A stretch of 64,000 nucleotides of DNA from Saccharomonospora amisosensis. GTDB lineage: Bacteria > Actinomycetota > Actinomycetes > Mycobacteriales > Pseudonocardiaceae. A model generated the notes under the pieces. That model saw only the letters and a program-made list of their open reading frames with translations. It made no database searches and was not told the origin of the DNA. The stretch is taken from positions 3,658,001 to 3,722,000 of the forward strand of contig NZ_JAAOYM010000001.1 of assembly GCF_011761185.1 (NCBI RefSeq), given 5' to 3'. Shown piece by piece: positions 55,658 to 64,000 of the stretch. Made by a program: the position numbers and the translations under genes. The number at the start of each line of letters is the position of its first letter. The stretch's first letter is position 1.

Positions 55658-57021
55658 TGCGACTCCTTCCGGGACAGCTGCGGGGTATCCTCCACCGGCT
55701 CGTGGAACTTCGGATCGACCGGCCTAACCAGTTCATTGGCCACGAAACCGACGATGAGCAGGCTCATCATGATGAACAGCGACGTGGTGTAGAGCGCTGG
55801 ACCAGTCTTGCCCGCCGCCTCCTGGCTGTCGGCGATGGCATTGATGATCAGCGGTCCCAGCACACCCGCCGTCGACCATGCGGTGAGCAGCCTGCCGTGG
55901 ATGGCGCCGACCTGGTAGGTGCCGAACAGGTCCTTCAGGTACGCGGGGATGGTGGCGAAACCACCCCCGTAGAAGGAAAGGATCACCATGGCGCTGAGGA
56001 TGAACACGATCTTGGAAGAGTTCGTCGTCAACGCGATGACCAGGTACAACAGCGCGCCGACACCGAGGTAGAACCGGTAGATGTTGCGCCTGCCGACAAT
56101 ATCCGATGTAGACGACCAGACGAAGCGGCCCAGCATGTTGGTCAGCGACAGTAGCGCCACGAATCCCGCGGCCGCGCCCACACCGACGGGCACCGACGTC
56201 TCGGCGAAGAAGTCACGGATCATCGGCGAGGCCTTCTCGAGAATGCCGATGCCCGCCGTCACGTTGAGGCACAGGATGAGCCACAACAGCCAGAACTGCG
56301 GCGTGCGCAGCGCGTTGTTGGCCGACACGTTGCCCGTGGTGACCATCGCGTTCCCGCTGTCACCGTTTCCGGGTTTCCATCCCGCGGGACGCCAGCCCTC
56401 CGCCGGAACCCGGACGAGCAGCACGCCCATCGACATGAACACCGCGTAGACCACACCGTGAACGGCGAACGTGGTGGCGATCCCTGCGCTGTCGGTGCCG
56501 AAGGACTCCAGCATCTGGCTAGACCACGGCGACGCGATCAGCGCGCCACCACCGAAACCCATGATGGCGATACCCGTGGCCATGCCAGGCCGGTCGGGGA
56601 ACCACTTGATCAGCGTGGAGACCGGCGAGATGTAGCCGATTCCGAGCCCGACCCCACCTACCACCCCGTAGCCGAGGACGACCAGCCAGTACTGCGAGCT
56701 CGCCGCGCCGAGCGCCGAGATGAGGAACCCCGAGGAGAAGCATGACATCGCCACGAACATGGCCCAGCGTGGCCCGTTGCGCTCGACCAGCGTCCCGCCG
56801 AAGGCCGCCGACAGCCCGAGCATGACGATGCCGAGTTGGAAAGGTAGAGCACTCTGCGTTCCGCTCAGCCCGAGCGTTTCCTCGAGCGGAGGTTTGAACA
56901 CGCTCCAGGCGTAGACCTGCCCGATCGCCAGGTGCACGGAGAGCGCCGCGGGTGGGATGAGCCAGCGACTCCAATTCGCTGGTGCGATGCTGTGGGAACG
57001 GTCAAGGAAGCCGAGTGCCAC
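55654..57021 (-). CDS. OFA-family MFS transporter (oxalate/formate antiporter type)
   Basis: 455 residues, 12 helices. VHLAIGQVYAWSVFKPPLEETLG is the OFA N-terminal motif, along with GYISPVSTLIKWFPDRPGMATG. The GTG at 57019-57021 has GGAGG upstream. The next gene in the other direction is the formate dehydrogenase sulfurtransferase, so formate or oxalate transport is plausible but unproved. Confidence 0.88.
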   Translation of the reverse strand: MALGFLDRSHSIAPANWSRWLIPPAALSVHLAIGQVYAWSVFKPPLEETLGLSGTQSALPFQLGIVMLGLSAAFGGTLVERNGPRWAMFVAMSCFSSGFLISALGAASSQYWLVVLGYGVVGGVGLGIGYISPVSTLIKWFPDRPGMATGIAIMGFGGGALIASPWSSQMLESFGTDSAGIATTFAVHGVVYAVFMSMGVLLVRVPAEGWRPAGWKPGNGDSGNAMVTTGNVSANNALRTPQFWLLWLILCLNVTAGIGILEKASPMIRDFFAETSVPVGVGAAAGFVALLSLTNMLGRFVWSSTSDIVGRRNIYRFYLGVGALLYLVIALTTNSSKIVFILSAMVILSFYGGGFATIPAYLKDLFGTYQVGAIHGRLLTAWSTAGVLGPLIINAIADSQEAAGKTGPALYTTSLFIMMSLLIVGFVANELVRPVDPKFHEPVEDTPQLSRKESQ

Positions 57022-57053
57022 TCCGACACCTCCGTAGACTGAATACTGTCTAA

Positions 57054-57086
57054 CTGTATGCGTATCGCGCCGGCGAATGTATACAG
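57054..57086. promoter_or_regulatory. Inverted repeat between OFA transporter and fdhD
   Basis: CTGTAT (57054-57059) and ATACAG (57081-57086) lie 21 bp apart, with a second ACTGT nine bases before the first arm. In the 124-bp divergent control region this may be a GntR- or similar-type operator. No clear hexamers allow a promoter call. Confidence 0.35.
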
Positions 57087-57145
57087 CAACGCCACGGACA
57101 CAGCAAGTACCTGTCGAATATTGGGATCGCGAGGAGTGGTGCCCC

Positions 57146-57973
57146 ATGGGCCGAGTCACGGTACGCAGGCCGGTGCGGATGTTGACCTCGCACGGCATGC
57201 GGCGCAGGCCGGACGCGCTCGCCGCCGAGGAGCCGCTCGAGATCCGGGTCTCCGGAAAGCCACTCGCCGTCACCATGCGCACCCCTGGACACGACGTCGA
57301 ACTCGCGCACGGCTTCCTGCTCTCGGAAGGGGTCATCGGTGCCAGCGAGGACGTCGCGCTCGCCCGCTACTGCGACAGCCTCGACGACCAGGGCCGCAAC
57401 ACATACAACGTGCTCGACATCGCGCTCGCCGACGGGGTACCGCCACCCGAGACCGGCGTCGAGCGCAACTTCTACACCACCTCTTCCTGCGGCGTGTGCG
57501 GCAAGGCCGCGCTTGCCGCCGTGAAACTGAGGACCAGGTATTCGCCGTCCGGTTCGCCGTTCACCATCACCCCGAACCTGCTGGCCGAACTGCCGGACGT
57601 GTTGCGTGCTCGGCAGCGGGTCTTCGCGGCCACCGGGGGCCTGCACGCGGCCGGGCTGTTCACGTCGGACGGCTCCTTGCTGACCGTGCGGGAGGACGTC
57701 GGCAGGCACAACGCCGTGGACAAGGTGCTGGGGTGGGCGCTGCTGGAGCGCGGGGTCCCGCTGGCGGACTGCGGGCTGCTGGTCTCCGGCCGCGCCTCCT
57801 TCGAACTGGTGCAAAAGGCAGCCATGGCGGGTATTCCGATGCTCGCGGCGGTCTCCGCACCGTCGTCGCTTGCTGTCGAACTCGCGGAGGAGAACGGGAT
57901 GACGCTCGTCGGGTTCCTACGAGGACAGAGCATGAACCTTTACACGGGCGAAAAGCGGATCATGGAAGGCTAG
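57146..57973 (+). CDS. fdhD: Formate dehydrogenase accessory sulfurtransferase
   Basis: 275 residues. The catalytic CGVC loop (Cys115 and Cys118) sits in [12 protein letters not shown], followed by GGLHAAGLF and [12 protein letters not shown], which binds the cofactor. It passes sulfur from a desulfurase to the Mo-bis-MGD of formate dehydrogenase. The ATG at 57146 is after GAGGAGTGG. The dehydrogenase itself is not in the window. Confidence 0.94.
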   Translation: MGRVTVRRPVRMLTSHGMRRRPDALAAEEPLEIRVSGKPLAVTMRTPGHDVELAHGFLLSEGVIGASEDVALARYCDSLDDQGRNTYNVLDIALADGVPPPETGVERNFYTTSSCGVCGKAALAAVKLRTRYSPSGSPFTITPNLLAELPDVLRARQRVFAATGGLHAAGLFTSDGSLLTVREDVGRHNAVDKVLGWALLERGVPLADCGLLVSGRASFELVQKAAMAGIPMLAAVSAPSSLAVELAEENGMTLVGFLRGQSMNLYTGEKRIMEG

Positions 57974-58932
57974 TGCCGTCCTGGTTCGACAACGAGCTTG
58001 CGGGGTGGTGCGTGTCCGCCGCGGACACCGACGAGCCGAAGCGGTACCGGATCGGCAGACGTGGTCTGCTGCTGGGAGCACTGGGCGGGATCGCGGCGGG
58101 CGCGGCGTCCTTCAACGCGGGTTCCCAATCACTGGACTGGGCGTTACGACGTTCGATCACCCTGTCCTCCCCGCTGTCGGGGACCGGTTTCACCCGGCTG
58201 GAACGGGTTTACTCGCGTGCTCGCGGCCGCTGGGTCGAGCTGGCGCTGACACTGCCGACCCGGAACCCACCGGCAGGAATGCCGATCTCTCTGCTGCTGC
58301 ACGGCCGCCACGGGTCGGCACGCACGGCGGCGCCGGAGGGGCTGGCCCAGTGCCTGGCCGGCGCGGTGGCACGCGGAAGGGTGCCTCCGTTCGGCTTCCT
58401 CGCCGTCGACGGCGGTGACAGCTACTGGCACGAGCACAGACCGGGCGACGACCCCATGGGCATGCTGCTGCTAGAGGTGCCGAACTGGCTGAAGGAACTG
58501 CGCCTTTCCGGGGAGGGTGGAATCCCGTTCGCGTGCGCGGGCATTTCGATGGGCGGCTTCGGCTCGCTGCTCTATGCCAGGCACCGTGCGCAGCGGCGCA
58601 GCCGGCTAAGGGCGGTCGGTGCCATCTCGCCCGCCCTGCTGACCAGTTGGCAGCAGATGCGCAAGCGCCGCGCCTTCAACGGGCCCCTCGATTGGGCATC
58701 GATGGACCCGCTGCGGCACATCCAGGACATTGGCGACGTGCCGATAGGCGTGTGGTGTGGCACGCAGGACCCGTTCATCTCAGGGACACGCCGGTTCATC
58801 AGCGCGACCAATCCCGAAGTGGCGTTCATAGCCGAGGGCAAACACAACGGGGAATTCTTCAGCCGGGTCGCACCCGGGCTGGTCGCCTTCCTCGGCAGGC
58901 ACGCCCCTAAGCCCGTTCGCCAGGGGTCCTGA
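57973..58932 (+). CDS. Exported alpha/beta hydrolase, esterase-like
   Basis: 319 residues. GTG at 57973 shares one base with the fdhD stop; a later GTG at 58012 is possible. RIGRRGLLLGALGGIAAGAAS looks like a Tat signal. The hydrolase domain has LLLHGRHGSA, nucleophile GISMGGF and a C-terminal GKHNGEFF with catalytic His, as in the Esterase D/mycolyl-transferase-like group. Coupled to fdhD in translation, but no functional link is evident. Confidence 0.8.
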   Translation: MPSWFDNELAGWCVSAADTDEPKRYRIGRRGLLLGALGGIAAGAASFNAGSQSLDWALRRSITLSSPLSGTGFTRLERVYSRARGRWVELALTLPTRNPPAGMPISLLLHGRHGSARTAAPEGLAQCLAGAVARGRVPPFGFLAVDGGDSYWHEHRPGDDPMGMLLLEVPNWLKELRLSGEGGIPFACAGISMGGFGSLLYARHRAQRRSRLRAVGAISPALLTSWQQMRKRRAFNGPLDWASMDPLRHIQDIGDVPIGVWCGTQDPFISGTRRFISATNPEVAFIAEGKHNGEFFSRVAPGLVAFLGRHAPKPVRQGS

Positions 58933-58938
58933 GCGCGA

Positions 58939-59871
58939 TCAGAGGCGCAGGTAGACGCGGGTGGTGGTGCCCTCGGGTGTCGAATGGGTGCGAACCAGGT
59001 CGACGACCTGGTGGACGAGCAGCAGGCCTCGGCCGCCTGCCCGGTGCGGGCTCACGGGCCGCCGCCCGGCAAGGGGATCTTTCAGGTGCCCGCGGTCGTG
59101 GACCTGCGCGACGACATGATCTTGCTCGCGCCACACCCACAGCGTGCCCGTGCCGCCACCGTGCTGGACGCTGTTGGCACACAACTCCGCGACGGCAAGT
59201 GCGAGGTCGTCCAGCCGGTCCTCACTGAGGCCGAACGCGGCACCACGGGCGACCGCGAAGTGCCGGGCCTTGGTGAGGCTGCCGAGGTCGAACGGCAGCT
59301 CCTCGGCGTCGCTCGGGGCTGTCAGCGGCAGGTTGTATCGCGATAAGGCACCATCGGGCGCGTATGCCTTGCTGGCTCGCGTACCTGACTCGTCCGCGAT
59401 TATCGGGTGGGTTGCGTGCGCGTCTGCAATTGCCTGTGCGGACAGCCGCGAGGCGTCGTAGGGACAGAGAATGTTCGCCGCCGACCCGGCGAAGGCGGCG
59501 TTGAGCAACGCTTCGTGCTGGACGCAGGCCGCGTACTCCTCGTTCGAGCGTTCCGGCCAGATCGGCTCGCCTACGATTCGGACATTGCTGTGGTGAGCGT
59601 CGGCGAAGTCGTGCAGAACTGAGGGGATGAGGCGACCGGCGTTGCGGCCGACGTCCGTCATGTCCAGCAGGCGGACCTGCCGCGCCGCCGAACCCAGCGC
59701 GGCCTCGATGCGATCCAGGTTCGGCCCAGGCACCACGACGGCGACCGGCACCCCTGCGTCCAGCCCGTCCAGCACGAACGAAACGGTACTCGCGAGATAA
59801 CCAGGGCCATCGTGATAAAGCAGCGCTTGATGCGAGAATCCACCCGCACCCAGCTCGCCTATCGCTGTCAC
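58939..59871 (-). CDS. MEDS-domain anti-sigma/kinase-type regulator
   Basis: 310 residues. The N-terminal 170 residues match the MEDS sensor (HQALLYHDGPGYLASTVSFVLDGL); the C-terminal part is a HATPase_c of the RsbW type (AVAELCANSVQHGGG, HDRGHLKDPL, GRGLLLVHQVVD). It presumably binds an anti-sigma antagonist partner and senses a signal through MEDS. No sigma factor is adjacent. Confidence 0.82.
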   Translation of the reverse strand: MTAIGELGAGGFSHQALLYHDGPGYLASTVSFVLDGLDAGVPVAVVVPGPNLDRIEAALGSAARQVRLLDMTDVGRNAGRLIPSVLHDFADAHHSNVRIVGEPIWPERSNEEYAACVQHEALLNAAFAGSAANILCPYDASRLSAQAIADAHATHPIIADESGTRASKAYAPDGALSRYNLPLTAPSDAEELPFDLGSLTKARHFAVARGAAFGLSEDRLDDLALAVAELCANSVQHGGGTGTLWVWREQDHVVAQVHDRGHLKDPLAGRRPVSPHRAGGRGLLLVHQVVDLVRTHSTPEGTTTRVYLRL

Positions 59872-59944
59872 TACAACCGTGTCCCAATTCGGTCGACGCT
59901 CTTTAACCCAAACGGGCTATCCACAGAACCCGGCAGGCAAACCT

Positions 59945-60283
59945 TCACTGGAGAATACGGCCCACAAGCGCCACAAGCCATATACAGACGGCGACGCTCA
60001 AGAGCAGCAGCATCACCCACCAGAGGAGACTCCGATCGCTCGAAGCGTTGCGGGCTCGCCACGCGGAGTAAGCAGCGACGGCCAGTGGCAGCAACGGCAC
60101 CAACGGCAGGGCAGACATTCTGGTGATCGTCGCCAGCAAGCAGACGGCACCCAGCACCCCAAGCACCACGATGATGCCAAGGTGAGTACGCGGATGCCGC
60201 AACCGCCCTACCGCGACCATGTCCCGCCACAGCTCCGCGACCTCTGCACGCTCACTGTCGCGAGACTCCGGCGTCGGCATCAT
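59945..60283 (-). CDS. Small membrane protein of unknown function
   Basis: 112 residues. A soluble N-terminal helix (ELWRDMVAVGRLRHPRTH), then three hydrophobic segments. 28 bp downstream of clpX in reading terms, on the same strand. Family not recognised. Confidence 0.6.
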   Translation of the reverse strand: MMPTPESRDSERAEVAELWRDMVAVGRLRHPRTHLGIIVVLGVLGAVCLLATITRMSALPLVPLLPLAVAAYSAWRARNASSDRSLLWWVMLLLLSVAVCIWLVALVGRILQ

Positions 60284-60311
60284 GGTTGCTCAGCGAGCCA
60301 TGCGCACCGGC

Positions 60312-61601
60312 TCAGGCCGACTTCTCGCCGCGCTCTCGCTGCCGCCGTGACGGCTGACGCGACACGATCGTCGGGTTGACGTTCTCCCGGACGGTCTGCT
60401 CCGTGATGACGACCTTGGCCACGTCGTCGCGGCTCGGGATGTCGTACATCACCGGCTGCAGCACCTCCTCCATGATCGCGCGCAGCCCCCTGGCACCGGT
60501 GCCGCGCAGCAGGGCCTGGTCGGCGATAGCCTCGAGCGCGGTCTTGGTGAACTCGAGCTCGACGTTGTCCATCTCGAACAGGCGCTTGTACTGCTTGGTC
60601 AAGGCATTGCGCGGCTGGGTGAGGATCTGCACCAGCGAAGGCTTGTCCAGGTTCGTCACGCTGGCGACGACCGGCAACCTGCCGATGAACTCGGGGATCA
60701 GCCCGAACTTGATCAAATCTTCGGGCATGGTCTCGCTGAAGACGTCGCTTTCCTCGATCTCGCGCTTGGTGCGAATCTCCGCCCCGAAGCCGAGCCCGCG
60801 CTTTCCGATCCGGTCATTGATGATCTTCTCGAGGCCAGCGAACGCGCCCGCGACGATGAACAGCACGTTCGTGGTGTCGATCTGAATGAACTCCTGGTGC
60901 GGGTGCTTGCGACCACCCTGTGGCGGCACCGAGGCGGTGGTGCCCTCGAGGATCTTCAGCAGGGCCTGCTGCACGCCCTCACCGGAGACATCGCGTGTGA
61001 TCGAGGGGTTCTCGGACTTGCGCGCGATCTTGTCGACCTCGTCGATGTAGATGATGCCCGTCTCGGCCCGCTTGACGTCGTAGTCCGCCGCCTGAATGAG
61101 CTTCAGCAGGATGTTCTCGACATCCTCGCCGACGTAACCCGCCTCGGTCAGCGCCGTGGCATCCGCGATGGCGAACGGCACGTTCAGCAGCTTCGCCAGC
61201 GTCTGCGCCAGATAGGTCTTGCCGCACCCGGTAGGGCCAAGCATGAGAATGTTCGACTTGGCCAGCTCCACGGGCTCGTCCTTGGAGTCCTTGGAATTCT
61301 TGCCCTCGGACTGGATGCGCTTGTAGTGGTTGTAGACCGCTACCGCCAGCGTCCGCTTGGCCTCGTCCTGCCCGATGATGTACTGCTCGAGAAACTCATG
61401 GATGTCGGCGGGCTTGGGAAGCTCGTCGAGCTTGACATCACCCGCCTCGGCGAGCTCTTCCTCGATGATCTCGTTACAGAGGTCGATGCATTCGTCACAG
61501 ATGTAGACGCCAGGCCCGGCGATGAGCTTCTTCACCTGTTTCTGGCTCTTGCCACAAAAGGAGCACTTCAGCAGGTCTCCGCCGTCGCCGATCCTTGCCA
61601 T
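60312..61601 (-). CDS. clpX: ATP-dependent Clp protease ATP-binding subunit ClpX
   Basis: 429 residues. Zinc finger Cys13, 16, 35, 38; Walker A GPTGCGKT (122-129); Walker [12 protein letters not shown]; the ClpP-docking IGF-type loop. It unfolds substrates and feeds them to ClpP1P2, encoded upstream. The ATG at 61599-61601 is the family start. A strong hairpin lies between it and clpP2. Confidence 0.97.
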   Translation of the reverse strand: MARIGDGGDLLKCSFCGKSQKQVKKLIAGPGVYICDECIDLCNEIIEEELAEAGDVKLDELPKPADIHEFLEQYIIGQDEAKRTLAVAVYNHYKRIQSEGKNSKDSKDEPVELAKSNILMLGPTGCGKTYLAQTLAKLLNVPFAIADATALTEAGYVGEDVENILLKLIQAADYDVKRAETGIIYIDEVDKIARKSENPSITRDVSGEGVQQALLKILEGTTASVPPQGGRKHPHQEFIQIDTTNVLFIVAGAFAGLEKIINDRIGKRGLGFGAEIRTKREIEESDVFSETMPEDLIKFGLIPEFIGRLPVVASVTNLDKPSLVQILTQPRNALTKQYKRLFEMDNVELEFTKTALEAIADQALLRGTGARGLRAIMEEVLQPVMYDIPSRDDVAKVVITEQTVRENVNPTIVSRQPSRRQRERGEKSA

Positions 61602-61732
61602 GACCGCTGACCTCGTCCCCTCCGGTGCCCATGAACACCTGACTCGTGCGTTGCCACTGACGGTACCCGCCCAACGCGCCCGGCGGGAGCCTAAAGGCAA
61701 TTCGGACGCGCGCGGGCCAACCCTAGTACCGC

Positions 61733-61769
61733 GGATGGGTGCGTGTCGGCAGCCGACACGCACCCATCC
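61733..61769 (-). terminator. Hairpin between clpP2 and clpX
   Basis: A perfect 18-bp inverted repeat (61733-61750 with 61752-61769) just 6 bp after the clpP2 stop. It likely ends the clpP1-clpP2 transcript or attenuates reading into clpX. Confidence 0.8.
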
Positions 61770-61775
61770 GGAACG

Positions 61776-62405
61776 TCAGGCTTCGGCGGATGCCTTCCGG
61801 TACGACAGCACCTCGTCGATGATGCCGTACTCCTTGGCCTCCTCCGGGGTGAGGATCTTGTCGCGCTCGATGTCGGCGCGGACCTCATCCGCCGACTTGT
61901 TCGTGTGCTTGGCCAGCGTGGTCTCCATCAGTCGCCGGACCCGCTGGATCTCCCTCGCCTGAATCTCCAGGTCCGACACCTGACCGTAGGCGCCCTCAGT
62001 GGCGGGCTGGTGGATCAGCACGCGGGAGTTGGGCAGGGCGAGCCGCTTACCCTTCGTCCCGGCCGCGAGCAACACGGCCGCCGCGGATGCGGCCTGGCCG
62101 AGGCAGACCGTCTGGATGTCGGGGCGCACGTACTGCATGGTGTCGTAGATCGCCATGAGCGCCGTGAAGGAGCCACCCGGGGAGTTGATGTAGATGATGA
62201 TGTCGCGGTCGGGGTCCTCGTGCTCCAGGTGCAGCAGCTGGGCCATCACGTCGTTGGCCGACGCGTCGTCCACCTGCACCCCCAGCATGATCTGCCGCTC
62301 CTCGTACAACTTGTTGTACGGGTTGGACTCCTTGACCCCGTAGCTGGTGCGCTCCACGTAGGAGGGCAGCACGTACCGGGACTGCGGAAGATATGGACTG
62401 GTCAT
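61776..62405 (-). CDS. clpP2: ATP-dependent Clp protease proteolytic subunit 2
   Basis: 209 residues. Catalytic triad Ser107 (GQAASAAA), His132 (IHQP) and Asp182. It corresponds to the mycobacterial ClpP2, which assembles with ClpP1 in a mixed tetradecamer. Start ATG 62403-62405, 26 bp after clpP1. Confidence 0.96.
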   Translation of the reverse strand: MTSPYLPQSRYVLPSYVERTSYGVKESNPYNKLYEERQIMLGVQVDDASANDVMAQLLHLEHEDPDRDIIIYINSPGGSFTALMAIYDTMQYVRPDIQTVCLGQAASAAAVLLAAGTKGKRLALPNSRVLIHQPATEGAYGQVSDLEIQAREIQRVRRLMETTLAKHTNKSADEVRADIERDKILTPEEAKEYGIIDEVLSYRKASAEA

Positions 62406-62431
62406 AGTGTTTTCGCTCCTGCCGTACCCGG

Positions 62432-63043
62432 TCAGTTGGAGTTCGAGTTCGGATGCGGGTGCTCGCGGGTCAGCACCTGGTCCACGAAGCCGTAGTCCTT
62501 GGCTTCCTCGGCCGTGAACCACCGGTCGCGGTCACCATCGGCAATGATCTGCTCCACGGTCTGGCCCGTCTGCTCAGCGGTGATCTTCGCCAGCTCGTAC
62601 TTCCACTTGCTGAACACCTCGGCCTGGATGGCGATGTCGGAAGCGGTGCCGCCGACACCCGCCGAAGGCTGGTGCATCAGGATGCGCGCGTGCTGTAGCG
62701 CGTAGCGCTTACCGGGAGTACCCGAGGAGAGCAGGAACTGGCCCATGGACGCGGCCAACCCCATCGCATACGTGGCCACGTCGGGCTCGATGAGTTGCAT
62801 CGTGTCGTAGATCGCGAAACCGGCCGTCACCGACCCGCCCGGCGAGTTGATGTAGAACCGGATGTCGGCCTGCGAGTCCTCGGCGGCCAGCAGCAGCAGC
62901 TGCGCGGTGATGCGGTTGGCGACCTCGTCGTTGACCTCGGAGCCCAGCACGACGATGCGCTCCTGAAGCAGCCGCTCGTACACCGAGTCGGTCAGGTTGA
63001 GCCCCGCTGTGCTGGTTCGCCCCTCTGGCATGTGCTGCGTCAC
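62432..63043 (-). CDS. clpP1: ATP-dependent Clp protease proteolytic subunit 1
   Basis: 203 residues. Ser99 (GLAASMG), His124 (MHQP) and Asp173 form the triad. GTG start at 63041-63043 with AGGCAGG upstream. First gene of clpP1-clpP2. Confidence 0.96.
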   Translation of the reverse strand: MTQHMPEGRTSTAGLNLTDSVYERLLQERIVVLGSEVNDEVANRITAQLLLLAAEDSQADIRFYINSPGGSVTAGFAIYDTMQLIEPDVATYAMGLAASMGQFLLSSGTPGKRYALQHARILMHQPSAGVGGTASDIAIQAEVFSKWKYELAKITAEQTGQTVEQIIADGDRDRWFTAEEAKDYGFVDQVLTREHPHPNSNSN

Positions 63044-63092
63044 GTCTGCCTGCCTTTTCAGGAGTCTGAGATCTTGTAACCGACCCTAACCA

Positions 63093-63130
63093 ACTCGGGC
63101 GGCGCAGGATGCCTGACACCGCCCGAGTTC
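63093..63130 (-). terminator. Terminator after tig
   Basis: An 11-bp stem (AACTCGGGCGG 63093-63103 with CCGCCCGAGTT 63120-63130) with an inner CAGG/CCTG pair, 20 bp after the tig stop. Confidence 0.75.
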
Positions 63131-63150
63131 GCTCAGAGCATGAGAAAGGG

Positions 63151-64000
63151 TCACTTGTCGGAGCTGGAAGCAGCCTCTCCCGTGGTGCCCGCCTCGTCGG
63201 CATCACTCGACGGGGTAGCTTCGTCGCGCTCCTCGTCCTCGGCTGCGCCCTCGCCCTCGCCCTCGGTCTCGGTCTCGGCTGGACCGAACAGGTCCGTCAG
63301 GTCCACGGTGTTGCCCGCCTCGTCGGTCACGGTCACACCTCGCACCACCGAGGCGAGCGCCTTGCCACGACGGACGTCGGCATAGATGGCCCCCAGCTGA
63401 CCGGACTGCTGTGCCTGCGAGACGTACTGGTCCGGGCTCATCCCGAACCGCTGGGCCTGGTAGACGATGCGCTCGGTGAGTTCGGCGTCGTTGACGGAGA
63501 CGTCCTCGGCGTCGGCGACGGCGTCGAGCAGCAGCTGGGTACGCACGGACTTCTCCGCTTCCTTGCGCACCTCGTCCTCGAACTCCTCGAACGACTTGCC
63601 CTCGGACTCCAACGAACGCTTGAACGCTTCCTCGTCGTGGTCGAACGGGTGCACCGCGTCGTGCTTGCGGTTGGCGATCTCGGATTCCAGGATCGTCTCC
63701 GGAAGCGGAACATCCACTCGCTCGAGCAGCGCGTCGAGGACCTTGTCCCTGGCCTGCACTCCCTGCTGCATGCGCTTCATCCGCCGCAGCCGCTCACGCA
63801 GGTCCTCCTTGAGCTCCTCCAGGGTGTCGAACTCGCTGGCGAGCTGCGCGAACTCGTCGTCGGGCTCGGGCAGCTCCCGCTGCTTGATCGAGTTGACGGT
63901 CACCGTCACCTCGGCGTCCTTACCCACGTGCTCGCCCGCCAGCAGTTTCGTGGTGAAGGTCTTCTGCTCGCCCTCGTTCGCCCCGATAATCGCTTCGTCG
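63151..64000 (-). CDS. tig: Trigger factor (5' part missing)
   Basis: The C-terminal 283 codons or so. The tail end of the PPIase domain (AGEHVGKDAEVTVTVNSIKQRELP) and the helical SurA-like substrate arm are visible, followed by an acidic Glu/Asp/Ser tail of about 45 residues. It is a ribosome-bound chaperone. The N-terminal ribosome-binding domain lies beyond the right edge. Confidence 0.95.
   Translation of the reverse strand, partial: DEAIIGANEGEQKTFTTKLLAGEHVGKDAEVTVTVNSIKQRELPEPDDEFAQLASEFDTLEELKEDLRERLRRMKRMQQGVQARDKVLDALLERVDVPLPETILESEIANRKHDAVHPFDHDEEAFKRSLESEGKSFEEFEDEVRKEAEKSVRTQLLLDAVADAEDVSVNDAELTERIVYQAQRFGMSPDQYVSQAQQSGQLGAIYADVRRGKALASVVRGVTVTDEAGNTVDLTDLFGPAETETEGEGEGAAEDEERDEATPSSDADEAGTTGEAASSSDK

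Overview
The window is chromosomal DNA of a high-GC actinomycete. The gene order follows the Mycobacterium tuberculosis block from roughly Rv2391 to Rv2462c: sulfite reductase/cysH/cbiX, lepA, rpsT/holA, comEA-comEC, degV-octT-gpgP-rsfS-nadD, proB-obg-rpmA-rplU-rne, ndk, folC-valS, clpX-clpP2-clpP1-tig. Interspersed accessory genes, many GTG starts and GC-rich third positions fit the Pseudonocardiaceae (an Amycolatopsis, Saccharomonospora or Prauserella type of genome). That family assignment is an inference. Almost everything is housekeeping DNA. I see no prophage, insertion sequence, CRISPR array, rRNA or tRNA.

Layout. 1-4.2 kb: a cut-off isoaspartyl methyltransferase-like gene, an ArsA-type ATPase, a small protein ending in Cys-Cys, the peptide/pyruvate transporter CstA, and a divergent split-barrel protein. 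4.3-10.2 kb: assimilatory sulfate reduction operon (26-residue Cys-containing leader peptide, sulfite reductase, small zinc ribbon, APS reductase, CysD, CysN, sirohydrochlorin chelatase). 10.3-19.9 kb: a frameshifted HicB-like gene with a tiny HTH partner, enoyl-CoA hydratase, a secreted RNase with barstar, oxidoreductases, hydrolase, LepA, methyltransferase and VOC protein. 20.1-26.4 kb: rpsT, holA, thrC under a SAM-I riboswitch, comEC and comEA. 26.7-30.1 kb: degV and the methylglucose-lipopolysaccharide genes octT and gpgP, then rsfS and nadD. 30.2-33.8 kb: a RecQ helicase fused to a phosphoribosyltransferase-like domain, and an MFS symporter. 33.8-40.1 kb: proB, obg, rpmA, rplU, rne. 40.6-47.7 kb: S8 protease, a three-gene ABC exporter, a DapA-like aldolase, ndk and a PhoD-type phosphatase. 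47.8-53.0 kb: DUF4233, folC, a methyltransferase pseudogene, ferredoxin, a 21-bp repeat cluster and valS. 53.1-60.3 kb: MarR/MFS pair, GPP34 protein, OFA transporter with its 42-residue small subunit, divergent fdhD plus esterase, a MEDS/ATPase regulator and a membrane protein. 60.3-64 kb: clpX, clpP2, clpP1 and truncated tig.

How parts work together. The 4.3-10.2 kb operon converts sulfate to sulfide: CysDN makes APS, CysH reduces it to sulfite, Sir makes sulfide, and the chelatase supplies siroheme iron. The leader peptide plus two mutually exclusive hairpins suggest control by cysteine. The thrC riboswitch suggests that SAM status sets flow through the threonine branch. The most interesting non-housekeeping signals are these two regulatory leaders, an RNase Sa-like protein with altered catalytic residues, a LexA-like box on the comEA promoter, the RecQ-PRTase fusion, and an inverted set of 21-bp repeats beside valS. 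No clearly new multi-gene system is evident.
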